NCBI RefSeq assembly: GCF_025751555.1 | Contig: NZ_JAOWLB010000020.1 | Location: 1-64,000, forward strand | Direction: 5' to 3' | DNA length: 64,000 nt | Source: Ruegeria aquimaris | GTDB taxonomy: Bacteria; Pseudomonadota; Alphaproteobacteria; Rhodobacterales; Rhodobacteraceae | Part shown: in pieces, positions 45,662 to 54,675 of the stretch | How the letters are laid out: the number at the start of each line of letters is the position of its first letter | Numbering within the stretch: position 1 is the first letter of the stretch | Notes under the pieces: generated by a model | What the model saw: the letters and a program-made list of their open reading frames with translations, nothing else | Database searches by the model: none | What the model was told of the DNA's origin: nothing | Translations under genes and position numbers: made by a program

Positions 45662-46849
45662 TCAGGAGGTCAGGACGCCCCAGTCCCGCAATTGATCGCG
45701 CGAGAGCCACAGGATTTCATCGGGGGGAACGGAGGAGCCCGCGATGAAGAAGTCCTCGCTCACGCCGGCCTCCTTCATCAGGGCGACAAGCGTTCCGGAC
45801 AGCAACTGCGCGTCGCCCTCGTTGGTCTGCGCGCCGACAGAGCGCCATTGGTGCACGCCGACACTGCCCTCCTGCGTGATCGACCGGCTTTGACCGGCCA
45901 GGAAAAGCAGGGTGCAGGCACTGGAGCATTCGCCGGTCACGACCGCGTCGATGTCCTTGTCCTTCAGGGCAGAGAACCCCCGCATCGCATCCTCCAGCGA
46001 TCCGCCGGGAGAGTTGAACAGGACGCGGCTGGCGCCGTTGTCCACGGCCTCGATCAGGCGGTCCACGCTTTGCGCGGTGACTTCGCCGGAAAACACATAG
46101 GCCGCTCCGCTCGGGTCCGGTGTCGCCGCGGCAAGATCCGGGTTCCCGTCCAGCCACGGGCAGGCATTGAACAGGGCCAGGTGGTCCGCCCGGCTGATGC
46201 CGACCTTTGACAGTTCGCTGGCATTCGGGGCCTCGATCTGGGGAGACGCGGAAGGCAGCTTGTTGCCCAGCGAGACCCTGACCGTCATGCCATCCGCGAA
46301 TTCGCTGATGTAGCACCAGGCATTCTCGAACTGCGTATCGGTGCCCTTGTTGAAGTGATGTCCGGCAATCACCTCGAACAACCGGGTGCCGAGCTTGATT
46401 TCCTTTTCCCGGAACAGGGTGAAATTGGTGGTGACGACGGCTTCCTCGGACCCGGTGCCCCCGCTCGGTTCGGGCATGTTGGGCCAGACCGCTGCTGGGG
46501 CGGGCGTCGGAGCGGGCGCTGGGGCGGGCGCTGCCACCTCGACCGGCGACGGCTCTGCGCGGCTGATCCTCTCTGCCCCCGCGTCCAGGACCAGCGAGAC
46601 CGCAAAGCCAATCGCCAATGCCAGCATGGAAACCCCCGTCAACACGATGAAGGCCCGATGCGCCTGCGCCTTCAGCAAGGCCGTTCTGGCGCTTGCATCT
46701 GCCGCGGCCACCGCTTCGTGCGTGCGGGCGGTCGAGGCCTGGGAAAGCCGGTCCGAGGCGGCCCGGATCTCACGCGCAGGGGTTTCGAGCCGCTGCGAGA
46801 TCGCGTTGATCACCTGTTCCAGCATTTTTGTGTCATGCTGCTCGCGCAT
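45662..46849 (-). CDS. Membrane-anchored ClpP/SppA-like serine protease
   Basis: A 395-aa protein. One transmembrane helix lies at residues 67-89, after an N-terminal coiled part; a Pro/Ala linker (about 105-125) leads to an extracytoplasmic region. The C-terminal domain (about 245-390) has the ClpP/crotonase-fold pattern: SPGG at 280-283, candidate nucleophile Ser310 in CSSAC and candidate His333 in VGVHQW. The start at 46849 is chosen because AGGAG stands 6 nt upstream; the ATG at 46855 is too close to it, and the longer frame lies inside the neighbour. It overlaps the coiled-coil membrane protein gene by 17 bp. Substrate unknown. Confidence 0.75.
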   Translation of the reverse strand: MREQHDTKMLEQVINAISQRLETPAREIRAASDRLSQASTARTHEAVAAADASARTALLKAQAHRAFIVLTGVSMLALAIGFAVSLVLDAGAERISRAEPSPVEVAAPAPAPAPTPAPAAVWPNMPEPSGGTGSEEAVVTTNFTLFREKEIKLGTRLFEVIAGHHFNKGTDTQFENAWCYISEFADGMTVRVSLGNKLPSASPQIEAPNASELSKVGISRADHLALFNACPWLDGNPDLAAATPDPSGAAYVFSGEVTAQSVDRLIEAVDNGASRVLFNSPGGSLEDAMRGFSALKDKDIDAVVTGECSSACTLLFLAGQSRSITQEGSVGVHQWRSVGAQTNEGDAQLLSGTLVALMKEAGVSEDFFIAGSSVPPDEILWLSRDQLRDWGVLTS

Positions 46850-48440
46850 GATCATCTCCTTTTTCGGATCGTTCGTTCTTGCTTGCCGACAGAAGGGTGT
46901 GCCCGGACCTGCTGTCCCGGGGGCTTGCCACCCCCTCGTCTGCGGGCGGGCTGCTCGCCGGAAGCGCGTCCGGGGCCGCAAATCCGGAGGCCAGTTGATC
47001 GCGCAGGGCCCTGGCCGCCTCGGGCGGCAATGCCTCGAGAATCGCATCCAGTTCCTGTTCGAGGTCATTTCCGACCGGCACCGGCACGTACACATGGTGC
47101 AGGACCGGAACCTCGACCTCGCGGGTGACCTCGACCTCCTTCTCGACGATCTTCTCGACCGCCACCTCCTGGATCCGGACAACCGGTTGCACGCCCCGGA
47201 CGTGGAACCACTGCGAATACATGGCAACGCTGGCGCCGGTCAGCGACGCGACAACGCCCAGCACAGCGCCGAAGATCGCCCCAATGGCCTTGGCCTGGTT
47301 GTCCTGCACCTCCGACGGCTCGACCCCGAACACGAAGGACGCCCAGCGATGCATCTGCGACAGTTGCGCGGCATATGCGATTTCCCGTTGCGCAACGACC
47401 GCCTCGGCCTCCAGCGCCTCGATCTGGCGGGACCGCTCTGCCTTGTCTGACTGGATGTCTTGCAGGGTCGCGGTCCGCTCGTCCGCCCGCCTGCTGCTGT
47501 CACGCTCGAAGGCGGTCAGGGCCTGTGCGGCCGCGTCGCGCTCGGCCTGTTTGCGCGCCACGTTTTCGAGGGCCTCCGGCGACGGTTCGGTGATCGAGCC
47601 TTCGATGGCCTGGTTGAGTTTCAGGATCTCGGCGTCGAACTTGGCACGGGCAGCATCGACGACTGTGACCTTCTTGGGCTGCTGGCGAATGACCCGCTCG
47701 GCATAGCTTCGCATGTCATTGCTGAGCGATGCATCCGATGCGCGCGACCGCAGGTCATCCATGTATTCCTGCCAATCCGCTCCGGCCTGATCGCCCGCCT
47801 CGTTCTGCTGCTGGATGAGGTTCGCCAGCTGCGCCTTGAGCTCGCGGGTTTCCTGGCTTTCAAGATCGGCGCGCGCGTCCTGCAAGGCCCTGTCGCGAAT
47901 GGCCAGCGCCTGTTCGAGCTGCGCCATCCGCTCGGCATCGGCGCGGGCAATGTCGTCTCCCGTCAGGTCGTCCTGGCCGGAATGGCGCAACTGCTCGATC
48001 TCCCCAAGCAAGGCCGCATGATGATCGCGCGCCACGCTGACGGGATGGGTCGTGACATGAGCATAGCGTTCAATTCCGTTGAACACGGTCTCAAAGGAAA
48101 TGACCGATGCAACCAGCAGCCCGCCAAGCGCCAGGTAGCGGGCCATGCCGCGCGCGTGAAAGACCACGGTCGCGGCCGGAATCTTGGCCAGTTCGACCGC
48201 CGAAAGCACCACGAAAACGCCGAAGACCGGAACCGCTTGCAGCAGGCTTGTTCCGCCCGGAATGCTGGCCGCCTGAGCGAAGGCGACGCCAAGGCCCACC
48301 GAGACCAGCACGATTTCGATGAACCAACCCAGCCAAAACAGCTTGGTGGCCCATTTCTGGTTTTCGGCCCGGAGCTCGTGGGCTTCCCTTTCGGAAACAG
48401 GTGTTTCGACCCCGTCGTGACGGGACGCATCAATTGTCAT
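46833..48440 (-). CDS. Multi-pass membrane protein with long coiled coil
   Basis: A 535-aa protein with three N-terminal hydrophobic helices (about residues 33-52, 62-82, 95-115), a long charged coiled coil (about 135-365), a fourth helix (about 390-415) and a C-terminal tail with VEKIVEKEVEVTREVEVP. No enzymatic motif is seen. The ATG at 48440 has GAGG 6 nt upstream. The protease gene starts before this gene stops, so the two are coupled. Layout suggests a membrane scaffold or sensor for the protease. Confidence 0.65.
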   Translation of the reverse strand: MTIDASRHDGVETPVSEREAHELRAENQKWATKLFWLGWFIEIVLVSVGLGVAFAQAASIPGGTSLLQAVPVFGVFVVLSAVELAKIPAATVVFHARGMARYLALGGLLVASVISFETVFNGIERYAHVTTHPVSVARDHHAALLGEIEQLRHSGQDDLTGDDIARADAERMAQLEQALAIRDRALQDARADLESQETRELKAQLANLIQQQNEAGDQAGADWQEYMDDLRSRASDASLSNDMRSYAERVIRQQPKKVTVVDAARAKFDAEILKLNQAIEGSITEPSPEALENVARKQAERDAAAQALTAFERDSSRRADERTATLQDIQSDKAERSRQIEALEAEAVVAQREIAYAAQLSQMHRWASFVFGVEPSEVQDNQAKAIGAIFGAVLGVVASLTGASVAMYSQWFHVRGVQPVVRIQEVAVEKIVEKEVEVTREVEVPVLHHVYVPVPVGNDLEQELDAILEALPPEAARALRDQLASGFAAPDALPASSPPADEGVASPRDSRSGHTLLSASKNERSEKGDDHARAA

Positions 48441-48624
48441 AAGCGGCCTCATGGTAGCGTGGCGCGCCGTGGCCATCCCCCCGGACGACAAGCAGCGCCT
48501 TTACACTTTCTTAACTAACCATGAGGGGTGTCAAAAAGAGACGTGGCCATCGTCCCTGGGCTCCAGTCGCCACCTGTGTGTCGGTACACCGGAAGTGGAT
48601 ATACCTGGCCAGATCGGGAGCGCG

Positions 48625-49491
48625 TCAGTGGGAGCGCAGTTTCCTGTACTTGGCAGAGCGCGGCCCATCAGTTTCGAAGTATCGCAGTTCGAAGACGCGA
48701 GCCTCATGCAGGACCTGCCGCCAACCGCGACAGCCGTATCGTTTGGGCGCCTGATCGGGATAGCGTTCGGCGATCCATTCGCCAGCGTCCTTCACAGGAA
48801 CCCAACCATCGACCGCCAACGTATCGGCCGCTTCATTAAGGGCGTCCACAATCCCCGCGAAAGGCCAGTACACCGTGCCATCCGGGAGGATGCCGTTGAC
48901 GATCAAGTTCCGGATTGCGTCGGACTGGAGATACTCGGACATCTGCTGTTTAGCTCGAAGCAGATCATCTGTCCAAGCGCGCAGTTGTTCGAGATGATGA
49001 TCGATCCAGTCCTGGGCTTGGATCAGGGCATCTCGCGCAGAGGGACACCCTTCCAGGGTTCCAAGGTCATGCTGCTCGATGAAGTTGTGGACGAGGGTGT
49101 TTCGCATGCTCACCAGGTCTTTCAAATCGCAGACCAGTTGCCCGAACTCCGCGTCCGGGATGCCGATATACATCCTCATACTGCACGGGGCTTCCTCATC
49201 GGTGATGTCGTCGGCCATCTGGCGTTGTTCGGCGGTCGCGTCGGAAACGATGCATGATCCGAGCATTTCGCCAACAAGAGCTCCGAGCGTTTTGCGGGCG
49301 GTCTCGGTGATCCGCGCCTCTCGTACCGCCTGCAGGGTTTCCGCTGACCCCGAGAATTCGTAATGCGCCATGATCCCCTTCAACAGGCGCTCATAGTTCT
49401 GAAATGTCAGCAAACACCGGCCCAGCAATCGCTGGATCTCATGCTGCTCCGCTCGCAACATATCGTCAGTCGCGGCCGTCATGGCGCACAT
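48625..49491 (-). CDS. HEPN-LOTUS fusion protein
   Basis: A 288-aa protein. The helical N-terminal half has an RX4H HEPN motif, Arg130 to His135 in MRNTLVHNF, typical of HEPN ribonucleases. The C-terminal part (about 213-274, with VKDAGEWIAERYPDQ and LRYFE) resembles an OST-HTH/LOTUS domain, which binds RNA. The combination predicts an RNA-guided or RNA-recognising RNase. Start may be 49491 (GGAG 3 nt away) or 49482 (12 nt away). It is alone on this strand, 184 bp upstream of the coiled-coil membrane gene. Confidence 0.7.
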   Translation of the reverse strand: MCAMTAATDDMLRAEQHEIQRLLGRCLLTFQNYERLLKGIMAHYEFSGSAETLQAVREARITETARKTLGALVGEMLGSCIVSDATAEQRQMADDITDEEAPCSMRMYIGIPDAEFGQLVCDLKDLVSMRNTLVHNFIEQHDLGTLEGCPSARDALIQAQDWIDHHLEQLRAWTDDLLRAKQQMSEYLQSDAIRNLIVNGILPDGTVYWPFAGIVDALNEAADTLAVDGWVPVKDAGEWIAERYPDQAPKRYGCRGWRQVLHEARVFELRYFETDGPRSAKYRKLRSH

Positions 49492-49837
49492 GATCTCCAG
49501 ATTTCATATGCCAATCCTGCACCGGCCGGCATTGCTCTTGAGCCGGAGAGATACCCACGCCAAAATGGCAAGAATTAGGAAGACTCATTCTTGCGAACGC
49601 CCGCGACGGAGGCGGCTATCAGTGATCCGCTCGCAGCCACCTGTATCCGCTGGGCGGTAAAGAGTATGAACTCTGCAAAAGGGCCCAGGTTTCTCTTTTC
49701 GCTCATAGTAGAGCTCAGAGCCAAGTGCCACGTTCTGCTCTTTGGGCGGACTCCGTTGAAAAACTCGTTCGTTTTGGCGCTGTCGTTCGCGCGATTTCGT
49801 TGATTTGATTGGTTTAAGCGGAGGTGGCCCCCGCTTG
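49492..49837. other. Intergenic, IS-flanking sequence
   Basis: No intact gene. The part from about 49735 on (reading NEFFNGVRPK on the minus strand) is the kind of sequence found just downstream of IS5-family transposase genes, so it is probably IS debris. Confidence 0.4.
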
Positions 49838-49911
49838 TTATCCTGCGGCTGGCGTCATCGGCTTGAGCTTGGCCAGTTTGCGGAGGTTTTGGGCGGTTGC
49901 TGCGAGGGTGG
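49838..49911 (-). pseudogene. C-terminal remnant of an IS5-family transposase
   Basis: The minus strand encodes AATAQNLRKLAKLKPM followed by a few residues and a stop. This is a common C-terminus of alphaproteobacterial IS5-type transposases. Everything upstream is gone; the sequence changes at about 49911 into the IS91-type integrase. Confidence 0.7.
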
Positions 49912-50732
49912 GCGAGAAGGCACAGGCCGCGCATATCCGGGCGATCAAGAACTTCGCCGCCTATCTCGGGCACTCGCCTGATAAAGCGACGCCGGAGGAG
50001 CTTCGGTCCTATCAGCTTCAGATGACGGATGCCGGGGTTTCGGCCACGACGTTCAACGTGCGGATTTCATCGCTGCGGTTCTTCTTCGGCATCACCTGCG
50101 TGTGCGAGGACATGAAGCGCTACATGCAGTTTCGGGCCAAGCCGCGGAGATTGCCGGTCGCCCTCAGCGTCGAGGAGGTGGGCGACCTGATGGCCGCTGT
50201 GCCCGGGCCGGGTCTGAAGTACCGTGCTGCCCTAGGCATCAGCTATGGGGCCGGCCTTCGCGCCGCCGAGGTCTGCAACCTCAAGGTTACGGATATAGAC
50301 AGTGACCGGATGCTGATCCATGTCGATGACGGCAAGGGCGGCCGGGACCGCAAGGTCATGCTGTCGCCGGGCTTGTTGGACCTGTTGCGCGACTACAGGC
50401 GCGAGGCACGGCCGGAACGTTGGTTGTTTCCGGGCAAGCCGAAGATCAATCCGATCTCGCCGCGCCAGCTGAACCGGGCATTCACCTCGGCCAAGCATAT
50501 GGCGGGGATCAACAAGCCCGCGACGCTACACACGCTCCGCCACAGATTCGCGACGCATCTCTTGGAAGCAGGAACGGATGTGCTGGTGATCCAGGTCCTG
50601 CTCGGCCATGCCAAACTGACCACCACCGCCTGCTACGCGCATGTTGTCACGAAGACGATCCGCTCCACCGTCAGCCCGTTCGAACGTCTGAAGGAGCTTC
50701 AGGATCATACCCTCCGACGCGGGTTGGAGTGA
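49908..50732 (+). pseudogene. 5'-truncated IS91-type tyrosine recombinase
   Basis: From GEKAQAAHIRAIKNFAAYLG onward this is the integrase that accompanies IS91-family transposases. Catalytic residues are present: Arg in GLRAAE, HTLRHRFATH box and Tyr in CYAHV. The normal first 20 or so residues are missing; the frame upstream of 49908 is only the antisense of an IS5 transposase end. A GTG at 49908 could allow translation, but function is doubtful. Confidence 0.8.
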
Positions 50733-50744
50733 CCGGCGTCGGAC

Positions 50745-51149
50745 GTGACCCGACCGAGGCTGGAGATCGCTGACATCTTTCGAAGGTTTGGCCCTGCGTG
50801 GCGGCGGGCCAACGCCGGGCATGTCAGCCTGACCCAGCTGAAGGTGATGTCGGCGATCGAGGCTTGCGGGACCGAGGCGCTTGGCGGGCATGTTGCGGGC
50901 TGCGCCAAATGCGGCCACCACCATATCGCCTACAACTCCTGCAAGAACCGGCATTGCCCGAAGTGTCAGGGGCCCGCGGCGCGCGACTGGATGCCGGCAC
51001 GGGTGGAGGACCTGCTGCCCGTCGAGTATTTCCACGTCGTCTTCACCATGCCGGCCGAGATTGCTCAGGTCGCTTACTGGCCCGCATCGAAAAACCTTCA
51101 GGGAAGCCGCCATTCGCTGCTCTTGCGAAAGCATCCGGTCAAGGCGTGA
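50745..51149 (+). pseudogene. 3'-truncated IS91-family transposase
   Basis: About 110 residues of the N-terminus are intact, with the zinc-binding cysteine cluster (CAKCGHHH, CKNRHCPKC) and VFTMPAEIAQVAYW. Homology stops at about 51090 and the catalytic HUH/Y region is absent, so it cannot transpose. Confidence 0.85.
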
Positions 51150-51406
51150 AAGCGGCCATTCGCGCTTCAGATTCAACAGTCCCTATGCTGCGACAAGGAG
51201 CAACGACAGCTATGCAGCGAAAACGTTATGCGGGGCAAGCAAGCCTAGGTACCCCGGATTGTTTGGGTCATTCCATTGGGCCTTCGTGCTCTACCAAGGG
51301 ACGATGGGCGCCGCGAGGCGAAGCCTAGCCGACAATGCAGGTTATGATTGCAAATCAACATCTCATCGCTATGCTCACACACAGTGGGTAGCTGGCGGGA
51401 GCAAGT

Positions 51407-52240
51407 TTGAAAGTAACGATATACGATAGGCAGGTACGCGATTCATTCTTCAAAATCGCTGCGGGCATAGGAACCGCGCTCTCCACATTGCTACTTTTTG
51501 TAAGTATACCAGACGAGTGTAAGCTCTACTCACTTATCGGTTTCGCACTAGTCCTGTTCATCATTTACCTTGTGATATGGTGGGGCGCCAATAGTCTAAA
51601 AGAGGTGGCTATCAAAATAGATGGCACAACAGTGACGGTTAAGTTTGGGGATATCTTTAATGAAGAAGGGTTGAAGGCTATCGCATTCAACGAATATTTC
51701 GACACGATTGTAGATAATACTTTGATTAGTGATCGCTCTCTAAATGGCATATTCCTAAACTCGAAGTTGAATGGAACCATTCCAGAGTTAGATGCGGAGA
51801 TTGAGCGCTACCCATTTGAGGAAGGAGAAATCTTACAGAAAGAGGTGCCTCGAACCGCCGGAAAGACAGTAAAATTCAGGTTGGGCACGATCTTTGTCAA
51901 AGACGACTTTCTCTTGACCGCAATGTCTAAGTTCGACTCTAGTAATCGGGCTAATCTCACTATGCCGGAGTACTTGGAGTTTCTAATAAATTTTTGGGAC
52001 AGAGTGAACAAAGTTTATGCGCAACGCTCTGTAGTGACGCCCATATTTGGATCAGGAATTACACGCATCCGCGGACACAGGAATATTAGTGATGAAGATC
52101 TGCTAAAAATAATGCTGTGGACTTTCCGCATTAGTGAAATGCGCTTCAAGTACCCTGCCAAACTTACGATAGTCGTTCACGCTAGCAAGATTGATCAAGT
52201 AAATTTGCTCGACCTAAAGTCGCTGCGGAATGGTGTATAA
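51407..52240 (+). CDS. thsA: ThsA-like effector, two TM plus macro-type domain (type II Thoeris)
   Basis: A 277-aa protein with two hydrophobic helices (about residues 16-34 and 41-60) followed by a cytoplasmic domain resembling DUF6430/ThsA macro. In type II Thoeris this membrane effector is activated by a nucleotide signal (histidine-ADPR) made by the TIR partner and disrupts the membrane. The TIR gene follows 72 bp later. Codon use is much more AT-rich than in neighbouring genes, so the pair is a recent acquisition. I recognised it by layout and partner rather than by search. Confidence 0.72.
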   Translation: MKVTIYDRQVRDSFFKIAAGIGTALSTLLLFVSIPDECKLYSLIGFALVLFIIYLVIWWGANSLKEVAIKIDGTTVTVKFGDIFNEEGLKAIAFNEYFDTIVDNTLISDRSLNGIFLNSKLNGTIPELDAEIERYPFEEGEILQKEVPRTAGKTVKFRLGTIFVKDDFLLTAMSKFDSSNRANLTMPEYLEFLINFWDRVNKVYAQRSVVTPIFGSGITRIRGHRNISDEDLLKIMLWTFRISEMRFKYPAKLTIVVHASKIDQVNLLDLKSLRNGV

Positions 52241-52312
52241 TGCCCTCCTCTCACCTCCAAGTTAAATTCGAACTTCGAACTTCGAACGTGCTCTATGTAG
52301 ATTGAGGCCAAT

Positions 52313-52867
52313 ATGGTAAATCGAACTGGAACCTACATCGCATTTGACGGACTCGGGCAGCAAGACCCTACAAAATCAGATTTCCGGTATTACGCCACGA
52401 TCCAGGGATGGAGCGCCTCAAAAAGCTCAGATTTTCGCCTTACCAATAGTCATGAGAAGGCAAGTGCCGTCCGGGACACAAGTAAGCTCGCCACCTTGCA
52501 AGCCAGCATAAGACAGAGGCTTCAGGCTTCCAAGAACATGTTAATTGTGCTGTCGAATGATACGCGAAAGAGCGGCAGTGTGCTATCTTGGGAAATTGAG
52601 AAAGCAGTGGATAGCTACGATCTTCCTTTAATCATTGCGCATACAGGTTTTGACTATGTGATGAACCCGAAAGGTTTATCGGATCGTTGGCCTGCAACTT
52701 TGGCCACCAGATTGAATAATGGATCAGCGAAAGCAATCCACATACCCTTCAAGCAAGACGCTATTTTTGACGCCATTCAGCGCTTCACAGTAAATGGAGA
52801 GAAATTGAACGGGTCCTTTACGTATTACGATGAAGCGACCCATAGGCGGTGGGGTTATATCAGATAG
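52313..52867 (+). CDS. thsB: ThsB-like TIR protein (Thoeris)
   Basis: A 184-aa protein of the MTH538 TIR-like family: it starts with GTYIAFDGLGQQD, has DFRYYATIQGW and MLIVLSNDTRKS, and a likely catalytic Glu in SWEIEKAV (Glu94 or Glu96). ThsB proteins detect phage and use NAD+ to make the signal that activates ThsA. It shares the AT-rich composition of the preceding ThsA-like gene. Confidence 0.8.
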   Translation: MVNRTGTYIAFDGLGQQDPTKSDFRYYATIQGWSASKSSDFRLTNSHEKASAVRDTSKLATLQASIRQRLQASKNMLIVLSNDTRKSGSVLSWEIEKAVDSYDLPLIIAHTGFDYVMNPKGLSDRWPATLATRLNNGSAKAIHIPFKQDAIFDAIQRFTVNGEKLNGSFTYYDEATHRRWGYIR

Positions 52868-52910
52868 TGCTCCTTGGGAAGTTAAATGGTCAGCATTAAA
52901 ACCTGGGTGT

Positions 52911-53906
52911 TTATAGCCCGACTTTCTTCGATAGCTCGTCGCTGAGTTCTTCAATCAGGTCAGCAAACTCTCGCACTGCGGAGTCTCGGATCATAATTCT
53001 TTGCCCTGCAGCATAAGTTTGGTCGCCGCTTCGATCAATGTAGTCCTGATCTACAATTCCCTGCTGATGAGCGAGAAGATGGCGCTGTTGGAAGTAAACC
53101 CTGAGCTGGTCAAGTTTGTCTTGTCCGATTAGATCGACGTAGGCATACCCAATCTCCGCGCTCCACAGGTCCGACCCCACATCAAGATTTTGGAAGGCAT
53201 TGCGTCGAGCCGTCTTTCCGCTCTGACTTTCGTATAGCTGCTCGTTCAGCCTCTGGAATGACATTACCGTATCTTGGACGGCCTTCTCCAGGAGCGTTCT
53301 GATCATAACCTCGGCCTCATCACGACCGAGCGTGTTCCGCAAGGTTTCCCCAAGTCCTGCGGCGGTGCGGATGGTATTCAAGGTCTGCGTGAAGGTGTGG
53401 CTTGCAGAGTTCGCACCACAGCTTGGACAAAAGTATGCAGCGCCAACGTAGGAATAGCGGCAACCGCAGCTCTCACAGGCGGCACGAAGCCGCATCGGCT
53501 CCGCAGCTGCTAGTGGCACAAGCACTGCGTCCCGTCCGCCTTTCACGTCCAAGGTGATACTCAGGAAGGAGTGGCGGTTCTGGCGGCGCTTCGACGCCGC
53601 CGCGTCCGCTCTCATCGCTTTGTTCATAGAGTTGGTGATTGTGCCGAGCGCGTAGTCTCGGGCGGCCTCAACCTGGGCCCTCGGATACCAGGACTTGGCA
53701 GGAGCCACATGCCCGCAGGATGGACAAAACACCTCCTCGTCTCGAACGATGTTCGACCAGTCATCACCATGAATCTTGAAGAGGAAGAGGCATGGCTCGG
53801 AAGGGCATTCCTTGTCGAGATACCCTTCGGAGTCAGGCTCGATGGGGACGGATATCTCCTTCATCCGTCCAAGCCTTTCGAGTTCACGCTGTAAGTTTTT
53901 GAACAT
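52911..53906 (-). CDS. Zinc-ribbon and HEPN-like protein
   Basis: A 331-aa protein. Cysteine pairs at 61/64 (CPSCG), 144/147 (CESCG) and 160/163 (CPSCG) indicate one or two zinc ribbons. The helical C-terminus holds RHLLAH (Arg275 to His280), an RX4H motif followed by QQGIVD, as in HEPN-family proteins. The product could be a zinc-stabilised RNase or an RNase-like sensor. It is convergent with thsB, 43 bp away. I know no close family by name. Confidence 0.6.
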   Translation of the reverse strand: MFKNLQRELERLGRMKEISVPIEPDSEGYLDKECPSEPCLFLFKIHGDDWSNIVRDEEVFCPSCGHVAPAKSWYPRAQVEAARDYALGTITNSMNKAMRADAAASKRRQNRHSFLSITLDVKGGRDAVLVPLAAAEPMRLRAACESCGCRYSYVGAAYFCPSCGANSASHTFTQTLNTIRTAAGLGETLRNTLGRDEAEVMIRTLLEKAVQDTVMSFQRLNEQLYESQSGKTARRNAFQNLDVGSDLWSAEIGYAYVDLIGQDKLDQLRVYFQQRHLLAHQQGIVDQDYIDRSGDQTYAAGQRIMIRDSAVREFADLIEELSDELSKKVGL

Positions 53907-54675
53907 TTGACTCGCTTCATATTGTGTTTCTTAAAACTTATAATACCTCATATAGAAGCGCGCGATCTAGTGAATTCAGTGCTCCTCTCATGGCTATATG
54001 AGCCCGAGCTTCTGGTCTCCCGGATCAGCAACCTTGAAGATATGAGGGCCGATCGCAATGGTTTTTGCCGCCCACAGCTTGGTAGAAGCGGACCTTGGCG
54101 CATCCGCAGCGAATTAGCGCTCCATCCGCGTTGTGTGAATTCACCCGTCGTTTGATTTCGCCCCCTCGGCGAAAGTCCGGTCTCACGGACCGCAACGCAG
54201 CGGTCGAGGCCGCTGGTCAATGGCCGCTCTGGGCCGCTTGCCACAAGGTATCAGCCTCGATACAGAATCCTACGGATATCTGAGATTGATCGATTTTGCC
54301 CCCTCGATTGATAAAGTTAGTGGCCGAGGACGTGACCGTGGATAATTGAGTGGCACTCTGGGCAAACCGGAAAAAGCCATGTAACAGCCAGAACCAGTTG
54401 CCATTCTGACTTCTGGTTTTGTTGACAAGGTATCGGTCGACGATCAGCATGGCAGTACCCAACGGCTGGCTAGTCGTGCAGTCCAATGCCACGGCCCGTA
54501 TGAAAATAGCCCGGTATCTCTACCAATGGAGCATCAGGTTGAAGTGCTGGCCTCTGAAACCTTGCATGACATGGTCACAGTGTATCGTCGGTCCGATTTC
54601 ACGCCCCTGCCGTGAGGGATATCCATACTCTGCCGTATGTTTTGCCTTAATGAACTGGTAAAGGGAGAAAACCCG
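53907..54675. other. Intergenic, no gene seen
   Basis: About 770 bp of mixed composition between the zinc-HEPN gene and the next HEPN gene. Several short frames exist but none looks like a protein. It is probably debris of past insertions plus the promoter of the gene at 54676. Confidence 0.45.

Larger units (their letters stand above)
49838..51149. mobile_element. IS5/IS91 composite scar
   Basis: An IS5-family 3' remnant is fused at about 49911 to a 5'- and 3'-deleted IS91-family element. No terminal repeats or target duplications are visible. It separates the HEPN-LOTUS gene from the Thoeris-like pair. The following 257 bp (51150-51406) show no gene. Confidence 0.7.

Noticed and set aside
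45662-47227. Longer start for the ClpP-like protease (521 aa)
   Set aside because: The first 125 codons are Arg/Ser-rich shadow of the overlapping membrane-protein gene; the start at 46849 has a proper RBS.
49824-49907. N-terminus of the IS91 integrase frame
   Set aside because: It is antisense to an IS5 transposase C-terminus, so the frame there is accidental.
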